A DNA stretch of 7,285 bases from the NCBI GenBank assembly GCA_025458365.1, contig JALOSP010000061.1:1-7285 (forward strand), given 5' to 3'. Shown here one piece after another: positions 1 to 5,977 of the stretch; the first letter of the stretch is position 1; each line of letters starts with the position of its first letter. The DNA comes from Hyphomonadaceae bacterium (GTDB taxonomy: Bacteria; Pseudomonadota; Alphaproteobacteria; Caulobacterales; Aquidulcibacteraceae). Below the pieces are notes generated by a model, which was not told where the DNA came from, made no database searches, and saw only the letters and a program-made list of their open reading frames with translations. A program made the position numbers and the translations under genes.

Positions 1-353
1 TCGAGCCGCCACTCCCCGCAACGGGTCACGCACACCGATTGCAAATCAGGATGCAGGGCCAGCGTGCGGGCCACTTCGCCCAGCAAATCGCCTGCATTGT
101 CCGGATCGGTGATTGCCACATGGCGAACCGTCCAGCCTTCCGCCCGCAATTCGGCTGCGAAGTGGCGCATGGCTGCAAAGATGAAGGCGATCTTTTTCTT
201 GTGATGGCGGACATAGGTCGCTTCGGCGCCAACCTCGGCCAACAACACCACGTCACGGCCCCGGTCACCATCCCGCAAGCTGGCCAGACCGGGGCTCAGC
301 TGGTCACCCAGGACCAGCCGCAGGGTACCTGTGCGTACCGCGTCCGGGCTCAC
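1..353 (-). CDS. Photolyase/cryptochrome of the FeS (6-4)/CryB family, N-terminal part
   Basis: The gene runs off the left edge, so only its first 117 codons are visible. Translation from GTG at 353 gives the family's opening LRLVLGDQLSPGL (residues 11-23), then VVLLAEVGAEATYVRHHKKK (35-54) and the helix IAFIFAAMRHFAAELRAEGW (55-74), ending at GEWRL. This is the N-terminal alpha/beta antenna domain of the deoxyribodipyrimidine photolyase-related family, which includes Agrobacterium PhrB and Rhodobacter CryB. In those proteins this domain holds a lumazine antenna; the FAD pocket and Fe-S cysteines lie further on, outside the window. Members repair (6-4) photoproducts or act in light signalling, and repair versus signalling cannot be decided here. 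The GTG start overlaps the stop of the DUF6134 gene as GTGA, which suggests translational coupling. No strong ribosome binding site precedes it. Family call is firm; exact activity is not. Confidence 0.9.
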   Translation of the reverse strand, partial: MSPDAVRTGTLRLVLGDQLSPGLASLRDGDRGRDVVLLAEVGAEATYVRHHKKKIAFIFAAMRHFAAELRAEGWTVRHVAITDPDNAGDLLGEVARTLALHPDLQSVCVTRCGEWRL

Positions 354-1006
354 CCGCGTGGCGCAGCAGCCAGCGCGGTGCGCTTGCGATATTCGAACCG
401 CTGTCCACTGAACCTGAAGGCGGTCTTCACCCAACGACCGGCGCTGTCGTACCAGACATCATTGCTGACCCCGCCGCGCAGGCGGTAGTGGGTTGCGGTG
501 ACGGGAGCCCCGGCAACCATCACCTGTTCGGAGCCGACCGTTGACACGCGGACGTTTTCCACCCGGCCAGATGTGCTGTTGATCAGCCTGGTTTGCCGGA
601 TGGTGGCGACCCGCCACCAGCTGGATGTCATCACATTGCCCGGCGCCGTGCCTGTGAAGTCAGGCCCACGGATATTCAGTGTGGCGCCCGACCGGGTTAT
701 CTCGACCGTCTTGGGGTTGTCGTTCAGGTTATCGTTGCAGCTGGCGCTGGTCAGCTGGTCACCAGTCCAGACTTCGCGGCAGCGGTGAGCATAGCTGAAG
801 CTGATCGGGCCGACACGACCGCGCATGTTGATCGCCACATTGGCCGTCGCGACATTGCCGGACTTGGTCACACTCACGGCGTGGGTCCCAATCGAACGCC
901 CGTTCATCAATATCTCGAACTCGGTCCGACCACCGTCAGCGAACGCCGGTTGGGCGACGAGACCCGCAAGGAACGACAGTGCAGTAACAGCAGCAGGACG
1001 GGACAT
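350..1006 (-). CDS. Secreted DUF6134-family protein
   Basis: The product is 218 residues of unknown function, resembling DUF6134 proteins. Residues 1-23 form a signal peptide: MSRP, a hydrophobic stretch AAVTALSFLAGLVAQP, then an AFA cleavage site before DGG. The mature part shows FEILMNGRSIGTH (30-42), a YAHRCREVW segment (72-80) with Cys76 and Cys90, and a C-terminal block YRLRGGVSNDVWYDSAGRWV (174-193). It is probably a periplasmic or outer-membrane-facing beta-rich protein. I chose the ATG at 1006 because GGAG lies 6 bases before it and the signal peptide then starts cleanly; an ATG at 1033 adds nine residues without a better site. It lies 73 bases after the ChrR-like gene and its stop overlaps the photolyase start, so it is probably the middle gene of one transcript. 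Its role is unknown; a link to photooxidative stress is inferred only from position. Confidence 0.85.
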   Translation of the reverse strand: MSRPAAVTALSFLAGLVAQPAFADGGRTEFEILMNGRSIGTHAVSVTKSGNVATANVAINMRGRVGPISFSYAHRCREVWTGDQLTSASCNDNLNDNPKTVEITRSGATLNIRGPDFTGTAPGNVMTSSWWRVATIRQTRLINSTSGRVENVRVSTVGSEQVMVAGAPVTATHYRLRGGVSNDVWYDSAGRWVKTAFRFSGQRFEYRKRTALAAAPRG

Positions 1007-1079
1007 ATTGGCTCCAATGCAGGGCCGATGCATCGCTTCCGGTCTGGGCCTTTGCGTACATCATGGCCAACGGTTCAAC

Positions 1080-1697
1080 TCAATGGAATGCCCGTGCCCG
1101 CAGCAACGGGTTGAGCATCCAGCCCAGCGGGCCGGTCAGCCGCACGGGGGCGTCTTCGGCAATCAGGCAGATGCAGTCACCCACCAGCCCGGCGCGTGGC
1201 TCATGCTCGGTCTCCTCGTCATGAACCACAAGGTCACCGCGCTGATAACGGCCATAACCGTCTTCCAGCGTGCCGTGCAACACCAGCGTGAGCTCCAGCC
1301 CGCGATGGCCGTGAGCAGGTGCTGCGCGCCCGGCTTCGAAGCGCAACAGGCGCGCACCGACGCCAGCAACCGGCTTGCTCATGAAGCCTGACAGGCCACG
1401 ACGCCAATGCCCCTGGCTAAGCGATGTCACCAGGCAACTCGCCGATACATCGACCGGCCTGGGGTCGCGGTCTGGAGCGACAGACCCCATGATCGCGGAT
1501 GAATCCATGCCGGCACTGAGTGCGGCAGGCTCGAGCCGGTCCAGCATCGTGCCGCCGAGCGCTTCGAAATCCCGGAATGAGGCACGGGACCCGGCGTGCA
1601 GAGCCAGGTGTGCGTCAACCACGAAGGCCGCGTCGCGACCCAATGTGCCGGCAGCATGGTCCATCAGGACATGGTCGAGGCGCTCTTGATGGCGCAT
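1080..1697 (-). CDS. ChrR-like anti-sigma factor / cupin protein with altered zinc site
   Basis: The product is 205 residues with the two-domain layout of ChrR, the anti-sigma factor that holds the ECF sigma factor RpoE inactive until singlet oxygen appears. The N-terminal region aligns by eye: VLMDHAAGTLGRDAAFVVDA, then HLALHAGSRASF. ChrR proteins carry H-x3-C-x2-C here; this one reads H30-x3-H34-x2-S37, so both cysteines are gone. The C-terminal cupin (about 85-195) keeps its metal-binding pattern HGHRGLE (His129, His131, Glu135) and a later His165 in EETEHEP, followed by GDCICLIAEDAPVRL. No sigma-factor gene lies beside it, although chrR usually follows rpoE. It may bind a sigma factor encoded elsewhere, use a non-standard zinc site, or act as a cupin sensor only. 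The ATG at 1697 has only a weak upstream GAGA, so the start is less certain than the family. Confidence 0.82.
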   Translation of the reverse strand: MRHQERLDHVLMDHAAGTLGRDAAFVVDAHLALHAGSRASFRDFEALGGTMLDRLEPAALSAGMDSSAIMGSVAPDRDPRPVDVSASCLVTSLSQGHWRRGLSGFMSKPVAGVGARLLRFEAGRAAPAHGHRGLELTLVLHGTLEDGYGRYQRGDLVVHDEETEHEPRAGLVGDCICLIAEDAPVRLTGPLGWMLNPLLRARAFH

Positions 1698-1780
1698 GGT
1701 ATCAATCTCGATCTGACGGCTGCACCGGAACGGGGAGGATCGAGCCCGGCGCGCACCGTTATTGGGTGTTTATGATGGCT

Positions 1781-1810
1781 GGTGTACGCGAACGTTGCGA
1801 GGCTGGATCA
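1781..1810 (-). promoter_or_regulatory. Candidate RpoE/ECF11-type promoter for the chrR-like unit
   Basis: On the minus strand TGATCC (1810-1805) is followed by 18 bases and then TACACC (1786-1781). Promoters of Rhodobacter RpoE (ECF11 group) have TGATCC at -35 and a TA-starting -10 at about this spacing. Transcription would begin near 1775, about 75 bases before the chrR-like ATG. The -35 match is exact, but the -10 matches mainly in its first two bases, so chance is possible. Confidence 0.4.
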
Positions 1811-1845
1811 CTTTCGGTCGCGATCGCACTGATATTTCCAGCCAA

Positions 1846-1873
1846 AAGCCGCCTGCGCAGGGGCAGGCGGCTT
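1846..1873 (-). terminator. Intrinsic terminator after phoH
   Basis: There is a perfect 11-bp inverted repeat, AAGCCGCCTGC at 1846-1856 and its complement at 1863-1873, with a 6-base loop. Read on the minus strand, the stem is followed by a TTTT run. It lies 28 bases beyond the phoH stop codon and separates phoH from the chrR-like unit. Confidence 0.85.
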
Positions 1874-1901
1874 GCGGTGACCAGTCAATAGTGTGGGCGC
1901 G

Positions 1902-2678
1902 CTACAGTACGGTCAGCATGTCGGCCACCAGGGGATGACGCACAATATCGCCTTCATGCAGACGCACCACGCTGACATTGCCCAGTTTTTCCAGCGCTAC
2001 AGCCGCCTTGGCAAGACCCGACAGCTCTGGCAGCAGGTCAGTCTGGGCCGGATCACCTGTGACCACCATGGTCGAATGCCAACCCAGACGGGTCAGCAGC
2101 ATCTTCAACTGGCCATAGGTGCAGTTCTGGGCCTCGTCGATGACCACGAAGGCATTGTTCAAGGTGCGTCCGCGCATGAAGCCGACCGGTGCGATCTCGA
2201 TCACGCCCTCGGCCAGCAGCATTTTCAGCCGTTTCGGCGACAGCCGGTCTGAAAGAGCATCCATCAGCGGACGCAGATACGGTGCCAGCTTGTCCTCCAT
2301 GGCACCGGGCAGGAAGCCGATGCTTTCACCTGCCTCGATGGCAGGGCGCGACAGGACGATGCGCGACACCCGCCCTGATTCCAGCGCTTCGACAGCTTTG
2401 GAAATTGCAAGATAGGTCTTGCCGGTGCCAGCCGGACCCAGCGCCAGAACGAGCGGCCCGGCATCAATCGCCTCGATCAGGGCCGCCTGGCCCTCGCTGC
2501 GCGGTTTCAGCTTGCGCATGTAACTCTGATCGCGCTCGGGTTCCTCATCGCCACCCACAGGCGACCAGCCGAACAGGGCGTGCACATTGGTATCCTCATG
2601 GCCCGGGTGACGGGCGCCGGTTGACCGTGTCGGAACGGTATCGCGGCTGGTACGGCGGACATTGCTACGCTTGGCCAT
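1902..2678 (-). CDS. PhoH-family P-loop ATPase (short form)
   Basis: The product is 258 residues. It carries Walker A GPAGTGKT at 81-88, Walker B VVIDEAQN at 178-185, and the PhoH signatures RPAIEAGESIGFLPG (111-125), MEDKLAPYLRPLMDAL (127-142), GFMRGRTLNNAF (166-177) and VVTGDPAQTDL (205-215). PhoH proteins are cytoplasmic ATPases with a helicase-like fold tied to RNA metabolism; the exact substrate is poorly defined. This is the short type without the extra N-terminal domain of YbeZ (about 340 residues), and no ybeY follows it. The first 50 residues are basic and low in structure. I chose the ATG at 2678 because GGGAGA lies 6 bases before it; a longer frame from 2792 would read through the terminator hairpin in the leader. 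Terminators on both sides suggest a single-gene transcript. Confidence 0.93.
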   Translation of the reverse strand: MAKRSNVRRTSRDTVPTRSTGARHPGHEDTNVHALFGWSPVGGDEEPERDQSYMRKLKPRSEGQAALIEAIDAGPLVLALGPAGTGKTYLAISKAVEALESGRVSRIVLSRPAIEAGESIGFLPGAMEDKLAPYLRPLMDALSDRLSPKRLKMLLAEGVIEIAPVGFMRGRTLNNAFVVIDEAQNCTYGQLKMLLTRLGWHSTMVVTGDPAQTDLLPELSGLAKAAVALEKLGNVSVVRLHEGDIVRHPLVADMLTVL

Positions 2679-2706
2679 GGTGGTCTCCCGAGGATGTTGG
2701 AGGCAC

Positions 2707-2739
2707 AAAAAAACCGCCGGCACAGGACAGTGCAGGCGG
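2707..2739 (-). terminator. Intrinsic terminator inside the phoH leader
   Basis: On the minus strand a 10-bp stem with one mismatch (arms 2730-2739 and 2714-2723, 6-base loop) is followed directly by seven T residues (2713-2707). The T run ends 28 bases before the phoH ATG. It would end transcription heading toward phoH, so it either attenuates phoH or closes a small upstream RNA. The plus strand has no T run, so it does not serve plus-strand transcripts. Confidence 0.75.
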
Positions 2740-2992
2740 CCTGGGGTGGAAGAGAGATACAGGCGATACGCCATGTCCACCGGAACCGGCACCAGAATCC
2801 CGCAGCAAGGCGGGTCGGCAAGGGCGGGGCAGTCTGGGAATCACCGGCCTCCTTCTGCGGTGGATCGTGGTGGTTGCAGCGCCCCGATGGAGAGAAGCTG
2901 CGAATCACCTGCCACCGTCATTTCCAGAGACAGACTAACCCGGTAAACAAGTCCTTAACCATAAAAAATCGTCACTGGACGGAGAAATATCT
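2740..2992. other. Non-coding stretch between phoH and the carbonic anhydrase gene
   Basis: Together with the terminator and phoH ribosome binding site this makes a 314-base gap between divergent genes. I see no convincing coding frame in it. It contains short stems (for example CCCGC-6-GCGGG around 2799-2814) and an AT-rich patch at 2940-2990. A minus-strand RNA crossing it would end at the terminator at 2707-2739. I could not match it to 6S, SRP, tmRNA or RNase P RNA, nor see a clear promoter for such an RNA. Confidence 0.5.
2944..2962 (+). promoter_or_regulatory. CtrA-like binding motif
   Basis: TTAACCAT at 2955-2962 matches the 8-base CtrA half-site motif of alphaproteobacteria. TAAA lies 7 bases before it (2944-2947), so the long form TTAA-N7-TTAAC is matched with one change. 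It sits 31 bases before the carbonic anhydrase GTG, where a regulator could act on that gene or on the divergent phoH. Chance is possible in an AT-rich patch. Confidence 0.35.
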
Positions 2993-3523
2993 GTGACTGC
3001 CTATGCTCTGGACGACATCGGGCCGGCGATGCCTGCCAGCGGCAATGCCTGGATCGCCCCCGGCGCTGTTGTGATCGGCAATGTGACGCTTCATGAGAAT
3101 GCCAGCGTGTGGTTCAATGCCGTGGTGCGCGGCGACGTCGAAGCCATCACCATCGGGGAGAACAGCAACATCCAGGACGGCGCAATCTTGCACGCTGACC
3201 GTGGCATTCCGCTGGTCGTGGGGGCAGGGGTCACGGTCGGCCATCTGGCGATGCTGCATGGCTGCACCATTGGCGACAACAGCCTGATCGGCATTGGCGC
3301 GGTCATCCTCAACGGGGCGAAAATCGGCAGGAACTGCATCATCGGCGCGAAGGCCCTGATTGCCGAAGGCAAGGAGATCCCGGACAATTCCATGGTCGTC
3401 GGCGCACCGGGACGGATCATCCGGGAGGTCAGCGAGGCCCAGGCGATGGGTCTGGCTGCCAGCGCAGCCCATTATGTGGCCAACTGGCAGCGGTTCAAGG
3501 TCGGGCTGGCCCGGCTGGATTGA
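2993..3523 (+). CDS. Gamma carbonic anhydrase family protein
   Basis: The product is 176 residues, the usual length of the YrdA/PaaY-type gamma carbonic anhydrase family, which folds as a left-handed beta helix and forms a trimer with zinc at subunit interfaces. Hexapeptide repeats run from about residue 22 to 125. The family core is clear: [17 protein letters not shown] (39-55), [11 protein letters not shown] (59-69) and [12 protein letters not shown] (80-91). Three histidines at the zinc-ligand positions, His67, His84 and His89, are all present. Members may hydrate carbon dioxide reversibly, but many have weak or unproven activity. Translation starts at GTG 2993, with GGAG 8 bases upstream (2981-2984). 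It is the only plus-strand gene here and ends 2 bases before the stop of the convergent TPR-like gene, with no terminator visible between them. Confidence 0.93.
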   Translation: MTAYALDDIGPAMPASGNAWIAPGAVVIGNVTLHENASVWFNAVVRGDVEAITIGENSNIQDGAILHADRGIPLVVGAGVTVGHLAMLHGCTIGDNSLIGIGAVILNGAKIGRNCIIGAKALIAEGKEIPDNSMVVGAPGRIIREVSEAQAMGLAASAAHYVANWQRFKVGLARLD

Positions 3524-3525
3524 GC

Positions 3526-4377
3526 TTATTGCTCGCCCTTGGCCTTGCGCTCCTTGGCGCGGGCTTCGCGTTCGGCCTTGGTGGGCGGCGGTGGGGCATC
3601 GGCCACGATCTGGCGGGCCTGAAGCTCGATCGCCTCGCGCCGGGTGTTCATTTCTTCGGCACAATTCACACGCCGCGACAGCAGAGGGTCCCGCCCTGTC
3701 ACACAATGATCGCCGACACTGACCTCGTTGATCGACTTGGTGTCGGCATCAAACACAGCCTCGCGCCGGAGAATTTCCGAGGAAACCGCCGCTTCCTGCC
3801 GCCTGCGCAGTTCGCGGGCGTAAAACCCGAGAGCAGCACTTTCACTCGCGCGGCCCATGGCACCGGACGCCGCCGCCCATCGATTGATCGCCTGGGTGTA
3901 GCGCTGGACCGGCAGTCCCGAATGAACCAGAAGGCGCCGACCCAGCAAAGTCTCGGCGGCAAAAGCGGCCTCTGCACCGCGCGGATCGCGTGCTTCGATT
4001 GCAATGAAGCCAAGACGTCGGGCGGCTTCCATCGCGACCCGGTCACCCTCGCTGCCAACCGGTGCTTCGCTGTAGGCCTCGCCAAGCAAGGTCTGCGCCT
4101 GACCGGCCTGCCCAGCCTGATAGGCGGAGACACCCGCATCCAGCTTGGTCTGCGCCGCACCAAGTGCGACCGGATCGACCGTCTCGACACCTTCAACGGC
4201 CAGCGGATCGACAGTCTCGGACACCGCACCGGAAGGTGGGACTTCAGGGACCGGGACTTCAGGGACCGGGACGGCCTGACGGGCAAATGCCCCTGACCCG
4301 GACAGGCCGATCACGATGCTGGCCAGCGCGGCAATCGAGCCCGCGATCACGGTAGCGGTGCGGGGATGCGTGGTCAC
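3526..4377 (-). CDS. Exported TPR-like protein of unknown function
   Basis: The product is 283 residues; I do not recognise a named family. Residues 9-32 are a hydrophobic export signal or membrane anchor (VIAGSIAALASIVIGLSGSGAFA). A proline-rich linker follows, with PVPEVPVPEV at 37-46. The middle (about 72-200) is alanine-rich and helical, with TPR-like spacing such as LDAGVSAYQAGQAGQAQTLL (79-98) and ALGFYARELRRRQEA (182-196). Cys225 and Cys239 could pair. The tail from 266 is highly charged (KAEREARAKERKAKGEQ). The start is GTG at 4377: an in-frame stop lies just upstream, and AGGAG sits about 11 bases before it, slightly far. A good sigma-70-like promoter lies at 4447-4476. It is probably a periplasmic or membrane-anchored helical scaffold protein. 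Confidence 0.75.
   Translation of the reverse strand: MTTHPRTATVIAGSIAALASIVIGLSGSGAFARQAVPVPEVPVPEVPPSGAVSETVDPLAVEGVETVDPVALGAAQTKLDAGVSAYQAGQAGQAQTLLGEAYSEAPVGSEGDRVAMEAARRLGFIAIEARDPRGAEAAFAAETLLGRRLLVHSGLPVQRYTQAINRWAAASGAMGRASESAALGFYARELRRRQEAAVSSEILRREAVFDADTKSINEVSVGDHCVTGRDPLLSRRVNCAEEMNTRREAIELQARQIVADAPPPPTKAEREARAKERKAKGEQ
4238..4267 (-). repeat. Two tandem 15-base repeats in the TPR-like gene
   Basis: GGGACTTCAGGGACC occurs twice in a row without a mismatch, followed by a partial third copy (GGGAC). Being 15 bases long, it keeps the frame and encodes the repeated PVPEV in the linker after the export signal. Copy number could change by slippage without breaking the gene. Confidence 0.85.
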
Positions 4378-4404
4378 GGCGGGTCAAGCTCCTGAGCAAT
4401 CGAA

Positions 4405-4431
4405 GGGCGCCTGCCCTGTACGGCGGCGCCC
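4405..4431 (-). other. Hairpin in the leader of the TPR-like gene
   Basis: GGGCGCC (4405-4411) pairs with GGCGCCC (4425-4431); three more pairs inside, past a one-base bulge, extend the stem to 10 bp. There is no T run on either strand, so a terminator is unlikely. It falls within the predicted 5' leader. Confidence 0.4.
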
Positions 4432-4446
4432 CAGTATCCCGTTCTC

Positions 4447-4476
4447 ATTGTATCGGTTCCGACACCGCTGTGGCAA
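4447..4476 (-). promoter_or_regulatory. Sigma-70-like promoter for the TPR-like gene
   Basis: On the minus strand TTGCCA (4476-4471) and TACAAT (4452-4447) are separated by 18 bases. Each box differs from consensus in one or two bases. Transcription would start near 4440, about 60 bases before the GTG. Confidence 0.6.
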
Positions 4477-4521
4477 CCACCCACGCACAGGCGGCCCAGG
4501 CATCGCGAACAGGCTGACGGT

Positions 4522-5094
4522 TCAGATACCGGACGGACGGCTTTCGGGCAGGGTCACATCATTGGGCCCGATGGCGCGATCCGTAGGACGGCCCGGATTG
4601 GCCGCACTGGTCGGCGTGGTGCGCGCGCGATAATTCCACATTTCGGCTTCCTCGCCGCACACCGTGGCGAACACCCGCTGGGGCTGGTTGTTGCTGCCGC
4701 GCCGGATGGTCTCGACAGTCTGACAGGTGGAGTCGGGGTTGGATATGCCGCCTGCAAACATGCTCTCATCGAGACGCAGACCATCGTTGCCGGCTTGGGC
4801 GCAAGCTGGCAGCGGCTGTCCGGGCGTGACAATGCACATGTCCGGATTGCCCAGGACCGCCGCGCTCGGATCGAACTCCTGAACCGACGGGTCGGCGCCA
4901 GGCATGCGCGCCGCAGGGCCTGCCCAGTCAAGCGGCACGGCCTGATCGCGCAATCCGCCGGGGCCGAAGTCTTCCTGCGCATCGGTCTGGATCTGGCCGG
5001 ACGGCGGGGTCACTGGCGAGACACCGGTGCCAGCACCGCCAGCGGCAGGAGCGGGATCTGCGGCAAGCATCAACAGGACAAGCATCATGCTCAT
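4522..5094 (-). CDS. Small secreted protein of unknown function
   Basis: The product is 190 residues and I do not recognise a family. A short hydrophobic start (MSMMLVLLMLAADPAPAA, 1-18) looks like a minimal signal peptide but lacks the usual positive charges. A Pro/Gly/Ala-rich stretch follows to about residue 70. The rest has four cysteines, Cys87, Cys98, Cys124 and Cys146, which could form two disulfides in the periplasm, and the segment CQTVETIRRGSNNQPQRVF (124-142). GGAA lies about 9 bases before the ATG at 5094; the next ATG codons (M3, M4) are possible starts. The gene begins 88 bases after the LuxR stop on the same strand, so it may be read from the luxR transcript. No terminator is visible after it before the next promoter at 4476. 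Confidence 0.7.
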   Translation of the reverse strand: MSMMLVLLMLAADPAPAAGGAGTGVSPVTPPSGQIQTDAQEDFGPGGLRDQAVPLDWAGPAARMPGADPSVQEFDPSAAVLGNPDMCIVTPGQPLPACAQAGNDGLRLDESMFAGGISNPDSTCQTVETIRRGSNNQPQRVFATVCGEEAEMWNYRARTTPTSAANPGRPTDRAIGPNDVTLPESRPSGI

Positions 5095-5182
5095 GGCATC
5101 ATTTCCATTTCGAGGTTCGCGAGGGGCGGACTTTGCGACTTAATTTTGGGACGGACCGGTTACGCTTGTATGAATCCGCCAT

Positions 5183-5962
5183 TCAGGCTGCCTGCGGCTC
5201 GGCGGCTGGTGGTGGCTCCTGGCCACCGGGTGGCGGGATCAAGCCCCGGATCAGGGCCTGGACCCCGGCTTGCGTGCGGTTGCCTGCTCCCAGCTTGCGC
5301 TGGGCATTGGCGAGGTGGAACTGCACCGTGCGTGCTGCAACGCCGGTCAGCACGCCGATCTCCCAATTGGTCTTGCCTTCCAGCACCCATTGCAGACATT
5401 GCCGCTCGCGCTCGGTGAGCATGATCGCGCTCGGTGGCGCCACGAGGCTGGCGGCCTCCAGCCTGCGCATGCGCTGGTGGGCGGCGAGCGCGACCATGCT
5501 GATGGTCTCGTCTTCCTCGCCGCCCGGCGGGAGAGTGCCCGAGGTGGCCAGCATCAGCAGGGCAAGGCAGCCTTGCGGACCATGCACCGCCACTGTGATC
5601 CCATCGCGCAATCCGTGCGACCGGAGCTGCGTGATGAAACTCCGGGATTCGGCATCGCGCACACCGACCCAGGCCTTGCGCCACATCACAGGAGTGCCGC
5701 GTTTCAGCGCTAGCCGCCGGGCAGGATCGCCCAGGCTGGTGGCTGTCGTCCGGTAAAGCCGCGCGATCATCGGAGGATAATTGCCACAGGACAGCCATGC
5801 GGCTGGGTCATCCGACGGGTTGTCCGGCCCCGGTGCCAGAAGATAGTGCGTGCAACTGGCCGCCTGGGCAAAGACCGCCATGGCTTCGTTGAGATCATGC
5901 AGTGTGCGGGCCGACTGGACTGCGGCGATGGCCGTGCGCGCCCGGACTTCAAGTGTGCTCAT
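5183..5962 (-). CDS. LuxR-family regulator with autoinducer-binding-type N-terminus (LuxR solo)
   Basis: The product is 259 residues. The C-terminal DNA-binding domain (about 180-242) is typical LuxR: LTERERQCLQWVLEGKTNWE (182-201), then TVQFHLANAQRKLGAGNRTQ (212-231). It keeps the three conserved TraR/LuxR residues, here Glu186, Leu190 and Gly196. The N-terminal half matches the autoinducer-binding domain by spacing: Tyr70, Asp79, Pro80 and Trp94 fit TraR Tyr61, Asp70, Pro71 and Trp85, and Gly121 is near the Gly113 position. The Trp57 position is Ile66. No luxI synthase is present, so this is a solo in this window; its ligand may be a non-standard signal. I chose the ATG at 5962 because GGAGGGG lies just before it; a longer frame from 6043 would run through the palindrome at 5978-5999. 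The proline-rich tail after residue 242 is unusual. Confidence 0.88.
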   Translation of the reverse strand: MSTLEVRARTAIAAVQSARTLHDLNEAMAVFAQAASCTHYLLAPGPDNPSDDPAAWLSCGNYPPMIARLYRTTATSLGDPARRLALKRGTPVMWRKAWVGVRDAESRSFITQLRSHGLRDGITVAVHGPQGCLALLMLATSGTLPPGGEEDETISMVALAAHQRMRRLEAASLVAPPSAIMLTERERQCLQWVLEGKTNWEIGVLTGVAARTVQFHLANAQRKLGAGNRTQAGVQALIRGLIPPPGGQEPPPAAEPQAA

Positions 5963-5977
5963 CCGCCCCTCCATCCG

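Noticed and set aside
26..271. 81-codon minus-strand open frame
   Set aside because: It is in a different frame from the clear photolyase reading and shows no motif.
39..488. 149-codon plus-strand open frame
   Set aside because: It lies opposite the photolyase and DUF6134 genes, whose protein sequences are recognisable; its own translation is not family-like.
593..1391. Two long plus-strand frames (593-1114 and 825-1391)
   Set aside because: They are antisense to DUF6134 and the ChrR-like gene and are open because of high GC third positions.
2679..2792. Longer phoH start 38 codons upstream
   Set aside because: It would translate through a terminator hairpin and T7 run; the ATG at 2678 has a good ribosome binding site and a typical PhoH start.
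3520..4296. 258-codon plus-strand frame just after the carbonic anhydrase
   Set aside because: It overlaps the TPR-like gene fully; the minus frame has a promoter, export signal and coherent helical protein, while this one has none.
4405..4431. Terminator for the small secreted protein gene
   Set aside because: There is no T run on either strand, and a promoter lies between that gene and the hairpin.
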